A stretch of DNA of 6,799 nucleotides from CAVSUR01 sp052143655 (lineage in GTDB: Bacteria > Actinomycetota > Actinomycetes > Streptosporangiales > Streptosporangiaceae), in NCBI GenBank assembly GCA_052143655.1, contig JBKQSL010000208.1, forward strand, positions 1 to 6,799, in the 5' to 3' direction. The notes below the pieces were generated by a model. The model searched no databases. It worked only from the letters and a program-made list of their open reading frames with translations, and was not told the DNA's origin. Shown piece by piece: positions 1-6,487 of the stretch (within the stretch, counting starts at the first letter, position 1; the number at the start of each line of letters is the position of its first letter). Made by a program: the position numbers and the translations under genes.

Positions 1-24
1 TCAGACAACCAGGAACGTTACGAG

Positions 25-110
25 AAGGAGCCCTCCGCATGCGAATCGGAACCATCAAGCCGGACACTCCGGCAGTAAGCACAGCAAAACACTTAACACT
101 GCATCACCCC
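25..110 (+). other. Possible 5' remnant of a plus-strand gene antisense to the NACHT tail
   Basis: A strong Shine-Dalgarno sequence, AAGGAG (25-30), sits 8 bases before an ATG at 39. The frame stays open to 275 but overlaps the NACHT gene from 55 onward, and most of it is only an antisense shadow. The first 20 or so codons are A/T-richer at third positions than the surroundings and contain TTA. This stretch coincides with the odd C-terminal tail of the NACHT protein. It could be the start of a gene cut off by a junction near position 100, or simply chance. No product is recognised. Confidence 0.2.
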
Positions 111-2754
111 AGGAGAGCCGCACCCAAGCGAGATTGGCTCGGATTGCGAGGGTGTCGGAGTGGTCGGGGCCCAGGACCCGCAATAGGTCGGCGAGGAGTT
201 CACGAAGCGCCTCGGTTGCACCGGCCACATTTCCAGCCTGCCAGCGCCAGTAGGCGAGTTCGTTTCGGGTGGTGAGGGTGCTGGGGTGGTCGGGACCTAG
301 CACCCGCAGGTCGTCGGCGAGGACTTCCTCGAACACCTGGGCTGCACCAGCCAGATCCCCCGCACGAGCGCGCGAGTGGGCGAGTTCGTTTCGGGTGGTG
401 AGGGTGCTGAGGTGGTCGGGACCTAGCACCCGCAGGTCGTCGGCGAGGACTTCTTCGAACGCTTCGGCTACATCGGCGAGGCGGTCCTGCAGGCGAGCGT
501 GGCGGAACTGGTAGACCGGTCCTATTGCGCGCAGCACGCCGCGTTCGTGGGCATCGTTGAGGAACCGCATGAGCCGAACGGGGGTGCGTCGTCGCCCGGC
601 TAGCTGAACAAAGGCGAGGGAAGCCGGCCAGGTCGCGGAGTTCTCGAGCCCGGATAGGAGCCCGACACCGAGGCCAGCTATGACCGCGAGCCCGAGCCTG
701 AGTTCGACCTTAGGCCCGGCCAAGATCGCGAGTCCGACGGCGAGCGCGAGCCCCGCTACCAGGCCGCGCACGAGTCCGGCAGCCCGATCACGGCGCCATG
801 AGGCCCGCGGATTTAAGGGACTCGCGTGGCCCGCTGCTGGTGGGGCAAAGCCGACCGCAAGCCCGGCCCAGAGCGCGCCCGCGAAGCCGCTCATAATCCC
901 AAGCCCGACGACGTGCTCATGCCGAAAGCCCCGACGCAGGTTCGCCGCGAGGGGCACTATGCCGCCCTTCAGGATGTTCACCAGGAATGCCGAGGGAGAG
1001 TGAGCGGTCACCACTTGCGCCAATACGGCGCCCAGCAATCCGGCGGATAGCCCTGCTAGGAGTGACTGGCCGCTGAAGATTCGCCGCCATCGGAGGCGCC
1101 ATATTCGCTCGGGAGGATCGTCCTCGCCGAGCGTGAGCCCGGCCCAGAGCCCGGCTGCGCTTGCTGCTGCGAGCCCGATGATGAGCCCGCCCGCGAGCCC
1201 GCCCGCGAGCCCGCCCGCGAGGCCCAACAGTAGTACGGTGGCGATGGCGCGCGGCCAGCGGCGTGCCCATTGCCGGATGCTCCACCATTCCAAGTCGCGG
1301 GTTCGGTCCTGGGTCATCCGCGCGGCGATGTAACGCAGAGCATGTTGTGCTGTCTGGAGGTCGTACCGAAGCGGCTTTTGTCCGGGTCGCGGCGCGTAAG
1401 CGACGGACAGGATCCGGTCGAGGAGGTAATCCTCGATTTCCTCGGAACTGCGACCGGCCGTGTTGCAGACGTCGAGGAACTCCCGGACGTCATCTTTGGC
1501 GCGGTAGGTGTCCCGGACCAGGGTGAGTGTCAGCGGGCTGCTCAGCGCTTGGGCGAGGGGACTGTCCGGTATGCCGCGCAGGTGAGCAGTCAGTTCGCCC
1601 CACCCGGCCGGTGGCGGGTCGAGTTGGACGCACGTGAGGTAGTCGGCCGCGGTCGCCGGGTCGACGTGTTGCAACTCCAGTACCGCGGCGCCCTCGAGGA
1701 AGTGCTGCTTGGCAGCGGCCGCCATCTCGGCGCTGCGAGCCAGGACGACCAGACGGAATGTTGTTTGGTCGCTTAGCGCCTGCAGGGCAACCGGCCGCAA
1801 TTCCCTCGGGATCTCGTCGAGCCCGTCCAGGATAACTGCGACCTTGTTGGCCATGATTAGCCCGGCGGCATCTGCGGCGCCGCGCTTGCCCGCGAATTGC
1901 GGGTAGGTGTGCTGGAGCCGTGTGGCTAGCCAGTCGTGCACCGGCTGCGCGTTGGGGTCCCATCCGTGCAGGGTGAACATGACCGGCACTGGCACGAGCG
2001 GCCGGTCCTTGTCAGATACCTGCTCCCTGTATTTGAGAGCGGCCAGGACGAGGAGCACGGCCGCGCCGCTCTTGCCTGACCCGGGGGCACCGACGATCAC
2101 CAGCCGGCCAGATCCGAGCCCTCCGTACACGGCGTGGAGTTCGCGAAGCTGGCCATGCTGCAGCCGTCCCTCCTCGACCTCAGGCAGCTCGGGCAAAGGC
2201 CGAAGCCGCTCGGAGCCCGCAGCGGCCGAGGTTGGTCCGGCGTATGCCTGGGATGGCCTCTGCCAGCGCACCGCAATCGGTTCCGGATGCAACAGCCGTC
2301 GGTCAGCGGCCGCGCGAGTCCACTGATCCTTGACCGCTCCAGCCAGCAGGTCAGCAACGTCATCGAGCGCCCGGCTCCGGCTTGGCTCGCCTGGTGACCT
2401 GATCTTCGAAACATAGAAGATCAGACTCGCTGCTAGCCCGACAATAGCGGCGGCGAAGGACCCGAACGTGGCCAGGTCGGCGCGATGCGGCGACAGCCAG
2501 ACCAACGACACAAGCCAAACGGCGCCGCCAGCGATCACGATGACCGCAACGACGAGCCACTGACCAGGAACCTTCCGCCACACGATCAGCAGTCTAGCTA
2601 GTCCCAGCTTTCCCCTGCGGGGAGGTCGCTCAGGCGTGAAAATTGGTGCCGCGGTTGCCCGCCGAGCCCGGGATTCTTCTGGGACCCATGATCCCGATAG
2701 CTGGTCTGGTGCGGGGGTCTTGACCTTCGGGTTGCGCATTGTTGCCACGAGCAC
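55..2754 (-). CDS. Membrane-anchored NACHT/STAND ATPase with C-terminal TPR repeats
   Basis: An 899-residue protein. Seen in order: a polar, proline/arginine-rich N-terminus (1-60); two hydrophobic helices (about 66-87 and 95-115); a conserved lead-in with the WTRAAADRRLLHPEPIAVRW pattern (145-164); Walker A GAPGSGKS (222-229); Walker B VAVILDGLDEIP (305-316); a helical arm containing SPLTLTLVRDTYR (406-418); a glycine-rich membrane region (about 503-541, 561-585, 612-637, 656-703); FLNDAHERGVL..YQFRHARLQDRLA (731-759); and three TPR units of 42 residues (about 765-888). From family knowledge, NACHT proteins are STAND switches: a ligand triggers nucleotide exchange and oligomerisation. Several bacterial NACHT proteins act in antiphage defence. 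Sensing by the TPRs and action at the membrane are inferences. The start is uncertain: GTG at 2754 or ATG at 2739, neither with a strong ribosome site. Many relatives, as I recall them, end near residue 760, so the TPR block is an added module. The last 14 residues look foreign (see findings). No partner gene is visible on this strand. Confidence 0.9.
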   Translation of the reverse strand: MLVATMRNPKVKTPAPDQLSGSWVPEESRARRATAAPIFTPERPPRRGKLGLARLLIVWRKVPGQWLVVAVIVIAGGAVWLVSLVWLSPHRADLATFGSFAAAIVGLAASLIFYVSKIRSPGEPSRSRALDDVADLLAGAVKDQWTRAAADRRLLHPEPIAVRWQRPSQAYAGPTSAAAGSERLRPLPELPEVEEGRLQHGQLRELHAVYGGLGSGRLVIVGAPGSGKSGAAVLLVLAALKYREQVSDKDRPLVPVPVMFTLHGWDPNAQPVHDWLATRLQHTYPQFAGKRGAADAAGLIMANKVAVILDGLDEIPRELRPVALQALSDQTTFRLVVLARSAEMAAAAKQHFLEGAAVLELQHVDPATAADYLTCVQLDPPPAGWGELTAHLRGIPDSPLAQALSSPLTLTLVRDTYRAKDDVREFLDVCNTAGRSSEEIEDYLLDRILSVAYAPRPGQKPLRYDLQTAQHALRYIAARMTQDRTRDLEWWSIRQWARRWPRAIATVLLLGLAGGLAGGLAGGLIIGLAAASAAGLWAGLTLGEDDPPERIWRLRWRRIFSGQSLLAGLSAGLLGAVLAQVVTAHSPSAFLVNILKGGIVPLAANLRRGFRHEHVVGLGIMSGFAGALWAGLAVGFAPPAAGHASPLNPRASWRRDRAAGLVRGLVAGLALAVGLAILAGPKVELRLGLAVIAGLGVGLLSGLENSATWPASLAFVQLAGRRRTPVRLMRFLNDAHERGVLRAIGPVYQFRHARLQDRLADVAEAFEEVLADDLRVLGPDHLSTLTTRNELAHSRARAGDLAGAAQVFEEVLADDLRVLGPDHPSTLTTRNELAYWRWQAGNVAGATEALRELLADLLRVLGPDHSDTLAIRANLAWVRLSWGDAVLSVLLCLLPECPA
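253..460. repeat. Two near-identical TPR-coding DNA repeats, 126-bp period
   Basis: Bases 253-334 and 379-460 match at 80 of 82 positions and lie exactly 126 bases apart, which is 42 codons. They encode successive TPR units of the NACHT protein with the shared core FEEVLADDLRVLGPDH. One difference is silent and one changes Pro to Leu after the GPDH motif. The 44 bases between the two blocks diverge from the equivalent stretch after 460. A third, clearly diverged unit lies in phase at about 127-208. The near-identity of two units beside a diverged third points to recent duplication or gene conversion within the array. Confidence 0.9.
1183..1221. repeat. Three perfect 12-bp tandem repeats in the membrane region of the NACHT gene
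   Basis: The unit GAGCCCGCCCGC occurs three times without mismatch (1183-1194, 1195-1206, 1207-1218), followed by GAG. On the coding (minus) strand it reads as GLAG repeats inside the first glycine-rich membrane segment (residues about 511-523). It is a candidate site for replication slippage. Each unit added or lost would change a membrane helix by four residues without shifting the frame. Confidence 0.9.
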
Positions 2755-2837
2755 GCCGGTTAGATTCGTTCTTCTGCTGAGACCTCGCGGGCTTCCGCCG
2801 TACGTGTCTGGTTGTGGTGGCCCGGGAGGTGGGCGCG
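2755..2837. promoter_or_regulatory. Short divergent intergenic region between the NACHT gene and the IS110 transposase
   Basis: Only 83 bases separate the two divergent starts, so both promoters and the left end of the insertion sequence must lie here or inside the NACHT 5' end. A weak plus-strand promoter candidate is TTGTTG (2739-2744), a 16-base spacer and TAGATT (2761-2766); it overlaps the NACHT start codons. A small GCGG/CCGC stem with loop GCTT lies at 2787-2798. No convincing promoter for the NACHT gene is seen on the minus strand; an AGAAG run lies about 16 bases before its GTG, too far for a good ribosome site. Confidence 0.3.
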
Positions 2838-2840
2838 GTG
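2824..2840 (+). promoter_or_regulatory. Ribosome binding site that sets the IS110 transposase start
   Basis: GGGAGG (2824-2829) lies 8 bases before GTG at 2838 and 11 bases before a second GTG at 2841. The longer frame starting at GTG 2814 would begin upstream of this site and has no comparable signal. The remembered N-terminus of close family members (a short VEP-type start before an acidic stretch) also fits 2838 or 2841. Confidence 0.5.
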
Positions 2841-4187
2841 GTGGAGCCGCAGGAGATCGAGGACGAGGAGCACGAGCAGGTCCTGCAGCGGGTCGCGGCG
2901 ATCGACGTGGCCAAGGCCTCGGGCATGGTGTGCACGCGGGTGCCGCACCCGGCCCGGCCGGGCCGCCGGCAGAGCCTGGTGTGGCAGGTGGACGCGACTA
3001 TGAACGCGGTCCTGGAACTGGCTGATCATCTGGTGGCCGAGCGGGTTCAGAAGGTCACGCTGGAGAGCACGAGCGACTACTGGCGTATCTGGTACTACCT
3101 GCTGGAGGCGGCCGGGCTGGACGTGCAACTGGTCCGGGCGGCCGACCTGCGGCGGGCGCCGGGACGGCCGAAGACCGACAAGCTGGACTGCATATGGCAG
3201 GCAAAGTGCACCGAGCGGGGCCTGCTGCGCCCCTCGTTCGTGCCGCCGGCCGAGATCCGGGTGCTGCGGGACTACACGCGGATGCGGATCGACCTGACCC
3301 GGGAACGAACCCGGTACTACTCCCGGCTGGAGAAGCTGCTCGAGGACGCGCTTATCAAGGTCTCTGCGGTGGCCAGCAAGATCACCGCCGTGTCGGTCCG
3401 CGACATGGTCGAGGCGCTGATAGCCGGCGAGCGTGACCCGCAGGTTCTGGCCGGGCTGGCCCGTGGCCCGGTGAGAGCCAAGCACGACAAGCTCGTGCAG
3501 GCTCTCACCGGCCGGTTCGATGCTCACCACGGCGAGCTCGCCCGGATGCTGCTGGAGCAGATCGACGGGCTGACCGCCCAGATCGACATGCTCACCACGC
3601 GGATCGAGGAGCTGATCGCGGCGATCCCAGAGGCTCAGGGCGTGGACCCGGACGGGACCACCGGCCCGGGGGCGGGACAGGCTCTCACCTCGCCGGTGCT
3701 GCCGGCGGTCGACCGGCTGGATGAGATCACCGGCATTGGCCGCGAGGCCGCTCAGGTGATCATCGCCGAGATCGGCCTGGATATGAGCCGGTTCCCCACC
3801 GCCGGCCACCTGGTGTCGTGGGCCAGGCTCACGCCGCAGACCATGCAATCGGGAGCCCAGACCCGCGGCGGCAGGACCGGCAAGGGCGACCCCTACCTCA
3901 AGGGCGTCCTGGGGTCGGCCGTCGCCTCGGCCGGCCGCACCGACACCTTCCTCGGCCAGCGCTACCGGCGGCTGGCCCGCCGGCGCGGCAAGCTCAAGGC
4001 CCTGGTTGCCGTCGCCCGGTCCATCCTCGTCATCGCATGGCACCTGCTATCGGATCGCGGCGCGCGCTTCCACGATCTCGGCACCGACTACTACACCAGC
4101 CGGATCGACAAGAACCGCAAGACCCGCAGCCACGTCCGCCAGCTGGAGGCCCTCGGATACACCGTCGTACTCGCACCCGCCGCATAA
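2838..4187 (+). CDS. IS110-family transposase (RNA-guided DEDD recombinase), apparently intact
   Basis: About 449 residues from GTG 2838 (457 if GTG 2814 is used). The N-terminal RuvC-like DEDD domain shows its four acidic residues: D23 in AAIDVAK, E76 in VTLESTSDYW, and D114 and D117 in GRPKTDKLD. A long helical region with coiled-coil character follows (about 140-265). The C-terminal Transposase_20 domain has LDEITGIGREAAQVIIAEIG (294-313), then HLVSWARL and a QSG motif whose Ser (about 338) is the likely nucleophile, then GDPYLKGVL. The ending LEALGYTVVLAPAA is familiar from actinobacterial members. From the literature, IS110 enzymes act with a bridge RNA encoded in the element's non-coding end and move by a circular intermediate, with little or no terminal repeat or target duplication. 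There is no frameshift or internal stop. The large antisense open frame on the minus strand is a GC-bias shadow. Confidence 0.93.
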   Translation: MVEPQEIEDEEHEQVLQRVAAIDVAKASGMVCTRVPHPARPGRRQSLVWQVDATMNAVLELADHLVAERVQKVTLESTSDYWRIWYYLLEAAGLDVQLVRAADLRRAPGRPKTDKLDCIWQAKCTERGLLRPSFVPPAEIRVLRDYTRMRIDLTRERTRYYSRLEKLLEDALIKVSAVASKITAVSVRDMVEALIAGERDPQVLAGLARGPVRAKHDKLVQALTGRFDAHHGELARMLLEQIDGLTAQIDMLTTRIEELIAAIPEAQGVDPDGTTGPGAGQALTSPVLPAVDRLDEITGIGREAAQVIIAEIGLDMSRFPTAGHLVSWARLTPQTMQSGAQTRGGRTGKGDPYLKGVLGSAVASAGRTDTFLGQRYRRLARRRGKLKALVAVARSILVIAWHLLSDRGARFHDLGTDYYTSRIDKNRKTRSHVRQLEALGYTVVLAPAA

Positions 4188-4193
4188 GCACAC

Positions 4194-5149
4194 GTGAGCC
4201 CCCGGCTGGTGTTCGCTGCCGCGCTCGGGCCCGGGGTAATTTTCCGGTTAGCGCGGCTGCTTCCACGGCCACTGCGGATCAGCCGCCTGGTCACACCGGA
4301 CACGCTGCTGCGCTGGCACCGGCGGCTGGCCCGGTGGCGGTGGACCTATCCCCATAGAGGCGGCAGGCCGCCTGTTGATGTCCGGCTCGTGGTGCTGATC
4401 GAGCAGATGGCGCGGGAGAATCCGGGCTGGGGCTACCGGCGGATCCAGGGCGAGCTGCTCGGCCCGGGCTACCGGGTTGGGGCGTCCACGGTGCGGCGGG
4501 TGCTGAAGCGGCTGCGGATACCGCCCGCGCCGCAGCGCACCCGGTCCACCTGGCGGCAGTTCCTGCGCACGCAGGCGTCCACGATGCTGGCATGCGATTT
4601 TTTCCACGTCGACTGCGCGGTCACCTTGCGCCGGTTGTACGTGTTCTTCGTGATCGAGGCGGGCACCCGTCATGTCCATGTCCTGGGCGTGACCTCGCAC
4701 CCCGACGGCGCCTGGACGGTGCAGCAGGCCCGGAACCTGCTGATGGAGCTGGGGGAGCGCGCTGCCCGGTTCCGGTTCCGGTTCCTGGTCCGCGACCGGG
4801 CCGGCCAGTTCACCGACGGGTTCGAGGCGGTGCTGTCGGCTGGCGGATCGAGGTGTTGAAGATCCCGCCGCGCAGCCCGAGGGCGAACGCTTATGCCGAA
4901 AGGTGGGTGCGCACGGCACGGGCCGAGGTCACCGACCGGATGCTGATTACCGGGCCGCGGCACCTGCACGCGGTCCTGGACGAGTACGCCGCCCATTACA
5001 ACTCGCATCGCCCGCACCGGGCCCGGGACCTGCGACCGCCGGACAGCGGCGACATCACCATGGCCGAGGTTGCCGACCTTGCAGTGGCGGGAATCCGGCG
5101 GCAGAGGATTCTGGGCGGACTGATCAACGAGTACGAACGGGCAGCATGA
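4194..5149 (+). pseudogene. IS3/IS481-like integrase-core transposase, 5'-truncated and frameshifted
   Basis: The first frame (4194-4859, GTG start 6 bases after the IS110 stop) carries TPDTLLRWHRRL (34-45), an HTH_21-like ENPGWGYRRIQGEL (75-88) and the start of a DDE domain with D135 in LACDFF and D201 in VRDRAGQF. It stops at 4857-4859. The second frame resumes from about 4847 with IEVLKIPPRSPRANAYAERW and ends at 5149. Removing one frameshift at 4845-4847 (GG|ATC) gives exactly 34 residues between D201 and the Glu of AYAERW, the normal spacing, so one base has been lost. As I recall them, relatives start with an extra N-terminal section containing an EILVLRHQL-type motif; here family similarity begins only around ARLLPRPLR (about residue 20), so the 5' end is probably missing. 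CGGTTC occurs three times at 4767-4784, giving RFRFRF. The first frame lacks the catalytic Glu, so the gene is presumably inactive. Confidence 0.85.
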
Positions 5150-5211
5150 CCACCAGCGGCCAGCCGTGAAATCGCAGGTCAAAGGCTACGACGAGGTTAT
5201 GGAACCCTACA
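5150..5211 (+). other. Probable right-end sequence of the IS3/IS481-like element
   Basis: This short non-coding stretch joins the stop of the integrase-like transposase to the truncated IS66 remnant. IS66 coding similarity ends abruptly at about 5212-5214, after the RLQAA motif, so the border of the neighbouring element should lie close to ATGGAACCCTACA (5199-5211). No matching inverted repeat was found at the left side, as expected if that end of the element has been lost. Confidence 0.35.
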
Positions 5212-5899
5212 CGCGGCCTGCAGCCGCTGCGCCAGCCGGGCCACGGCGCGGGCCACGAACCCGCCCGGCACGGGAGTGCCCAGCAGCGCTTCCATCAGCG
5301 CGGCGGCCCGCTCGACCGGGACGTTGCCCTCCGAGGACAGCAGCACAGCGCGGCATTGATGCCCGGCCCGCAGACCACGGACCCGGCCTGGGCATACGGC
5401 GCCACCGCAGTGGTGACCTTCTTGCAGCAGCCGCACCGGCGGCGCGGCAGCTGCTGTCAGGCGGCCTTCTCCAGCACTGCCGGCAAGATGTCCCAGACCT
5501 GCGCCCAGGCCAGCCCGGCATCGCTTGCCCCGGTGGCCGGATCGGTCAGGTCAGCGCCGCAGCCGCGGCATCTGCCCGGCGCCTCCGCAGTCTCGGTCCG
5601 GTCCGGCGCTGCCGCCGGCGTGAGCCCGGACCCTGGATGCCCTGGCTGGCCTCCCGGCTTGCGGTCCTTCGACCGCTCCCGCGAAGACCGTCCGCTGACC
5701 GCTTCGCCCTGCGCGCGGCCTTCGCCGCGATCGGCTCCTTCGACGGCGGAGTCGAGGAGTTCCCCGAATTCATCCCCAGACGCCGCCGCAACTCGGCGTT
5801 CTCCGCCTCCAGGGCACCCACCCGGTCCGCTAAAACAGCGACCAGCCCCGCAAGCTCCTCATACGAGGGCGGAGACTGGGCGTCTGCGGGCACGACCAC
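5212..5899 (-). pseudogene. IS66-family transposase remnant (N-terminal half)
   Basis: Read from GTG 5899 on the minus strand: PSYEELAGLVAVLADRVGAL plus EAENAELRRRLG forms a coiled coil (about 11-42), followed by NSGNSSTPPS (44-53), the classic IS66 N-terminal signature. At 5687-5689 one base is missing; the next frame continues SSRERSKDRKPGGQPGH and then the zinc-finger part CRGCGADL. An in-frame TGA lies at 5457-5459 (LEKAA, stop, QQLPRRRC), followed by CGCCKKVTTAVAPYAQAG. A second missing base at about 5362-5366 (GCCGC|GCTG) moves into the frame VLLSSEGNVPVERAAALMEALL, ending at RLAQRLQAA. The catalytic DDE half is absent. A long plus-strand open frame over the same stretch (5166-5999) is an antisense shadow. 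The remnant is truncated at the border of the IS3-like element, which may have inserted here or recombined with it. Confidence 0.85.
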
Positions 5900-5999
5900 G
5901 ATGATCGACGATCAAGGACAGAAGATCAAATCGGGCACGCTGCCACGAACCTGCCAAGCTCGGCCAGCCCGGGGACGCCCAGCTCAACCGACCCCGTGA
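5900..5999. other. Junction between the IS66 remnant and the parA remnant, with a small perfect palindrome
   Basis: No convincing gene. TGATCG (5902-5907) and CGATCA (5909-5914) form a perfect 6-bp inverted repeat around one A, just upstream of the IS66 start. It could be an operator or part of the element's end. From about 5974 the plus strand reads DAQLNRPREW, which loosely resembles the DxQ...EW stretch that precedes the region preserved at 6003 in ParA-like proteins. It is in another frame and too weak to call. Confidence 0.3.
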
Positions 6000-6487
6000 A
6001 TGGACACGTTCCCGTTCCGGATGGTGGCGCTGCCATCTCGTGACCTGCATCGCCGCGTACCCGAGATCGCCCGGCCGGATGATGTGGTGATTATCGACGC
6101 CCGCAGCTGGAGGACCACGCGGCCATTGCCCGGTCCGCGTTCCGGTACGCCGACGAGATCCTGGTCCCGTGCGCGCCGAGCCCCATCGAGATCAACCGCA
6201 CTACGCCGGTGCGGGAGGAGATCAGCGAGGTCGAGGCGGTCCGGGACCGGCCTGTCCGCTCGGCCATCTTGCTGAACCGCTGCGTGGCCCGCGCGAACTC
6301 CACCGCCTGCGCCAGGGAAGCGCTGGAGGGCCTCGGCTATGACGTGGTCGCGACGGCCGTGCCGAGGCTGGAGATCTACCCTCAGAGCTTCGGCATGCCG
6401 ATTCCCGGCACCGGCCGGGGCGTGTGGCGCCGCGTGGCCCGCGACCTGACCCGGCGATGCGCCCCCCTTCGTTCAGTAGCGTCATGA
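6000..6487 (+). pseudogene. ParA-like partitioning ATPase, 5'-truncated and frameshifted
   Basis: The first frame from 6000 reads FPFRMVALPSRDLHRR, then VPEIARPDDVVIIDA, matching the strand and acidic residue around Walker B in small actinobacterial ParA/MinD-type ATPases. The frame breaks at about 6100-6104: restoring one C (GCC-CCG-CAG) gives IDAPQLEDHAAI and continues RYADEILVPCAPSPIEINRT, TPVREEISEVEAVRD, VRSAILLNRCVARANST and GYDVVATAVPRLEIYPQSFG to the TGA at 6485-6487. The Walker A P-loop (KGG.GKT) expected upstream was not found in any frame, so the 5' part is lost or heavily decayed next to the IS66 remnant. From family knowledge, such ATPases partition or position plasmids and integrated elements, usually with a small DNA-binding partner encoded just downstream; that layout is kept here. 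Confidence 0.75.

Larger units (their letters stand above)
2755..4193 (+). mobile_element. IS110-family insertion sequence, ends not resolved
   Basis: The element is identified by its transposase. Its borders are not visible: IS110 elements usually lack clear inverted repeats, and I found none. The coordinates are the minimum bracket, from the NACHT start to the next open frame. Family members of the IS110 group carry the bridge RNA in a left end often longer than 100 bases, more than the space available here. The true left end may therefore extend into the NACHT 5' coding region, or the element may have lost it. The right end lies somewhere between the stop at 4187 and about 4245, where homology to the next transposase begins. 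Confidence 0.5.

Noticed and set aside
39..275. A complete 78-residue gene starting at ATG 39
   Set aside because: Despite the good ribosome site, most of it is antisense to the TPR repeats and reads as Arg/Gly/Pro shadow sequence. Only the first 20 or so codons are kept as a possible remnant.
1183..1221. A CRISPR-like repeat array
   Set aside because: The repeats are 12 bp, directly adjacent without spacers, and in frame within a coding region. No other repeat-spacer pattern or cas gene is present.
2760..4043. A 427-residue open frame on the minus strand opposite the IS110 transposase
   Set aside because: It is antisense to a gene with clear catalytic motifs, shows no domain, and is the usual product of high GC at third codon positions.
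4836..4860. Programmed -1 frameshifting joining the two parts of the IS3-like transposase
   Set aside because: IS3-type programmed shifts join orfA to orfB, not the interior of the DDE domain, and no X-XXY-YYZ slippery heptamer is present at GGCGGATCG. Simple base loss fits better.
5166..5999. A 277-residue plus-strand open frame
   Set aside because: It lies opposite the IS66 remnant, whose motifs are unmistakable on the minus strand. The plus-strand product is low-complexity Arg/Pro/Ala/Ser without family features.
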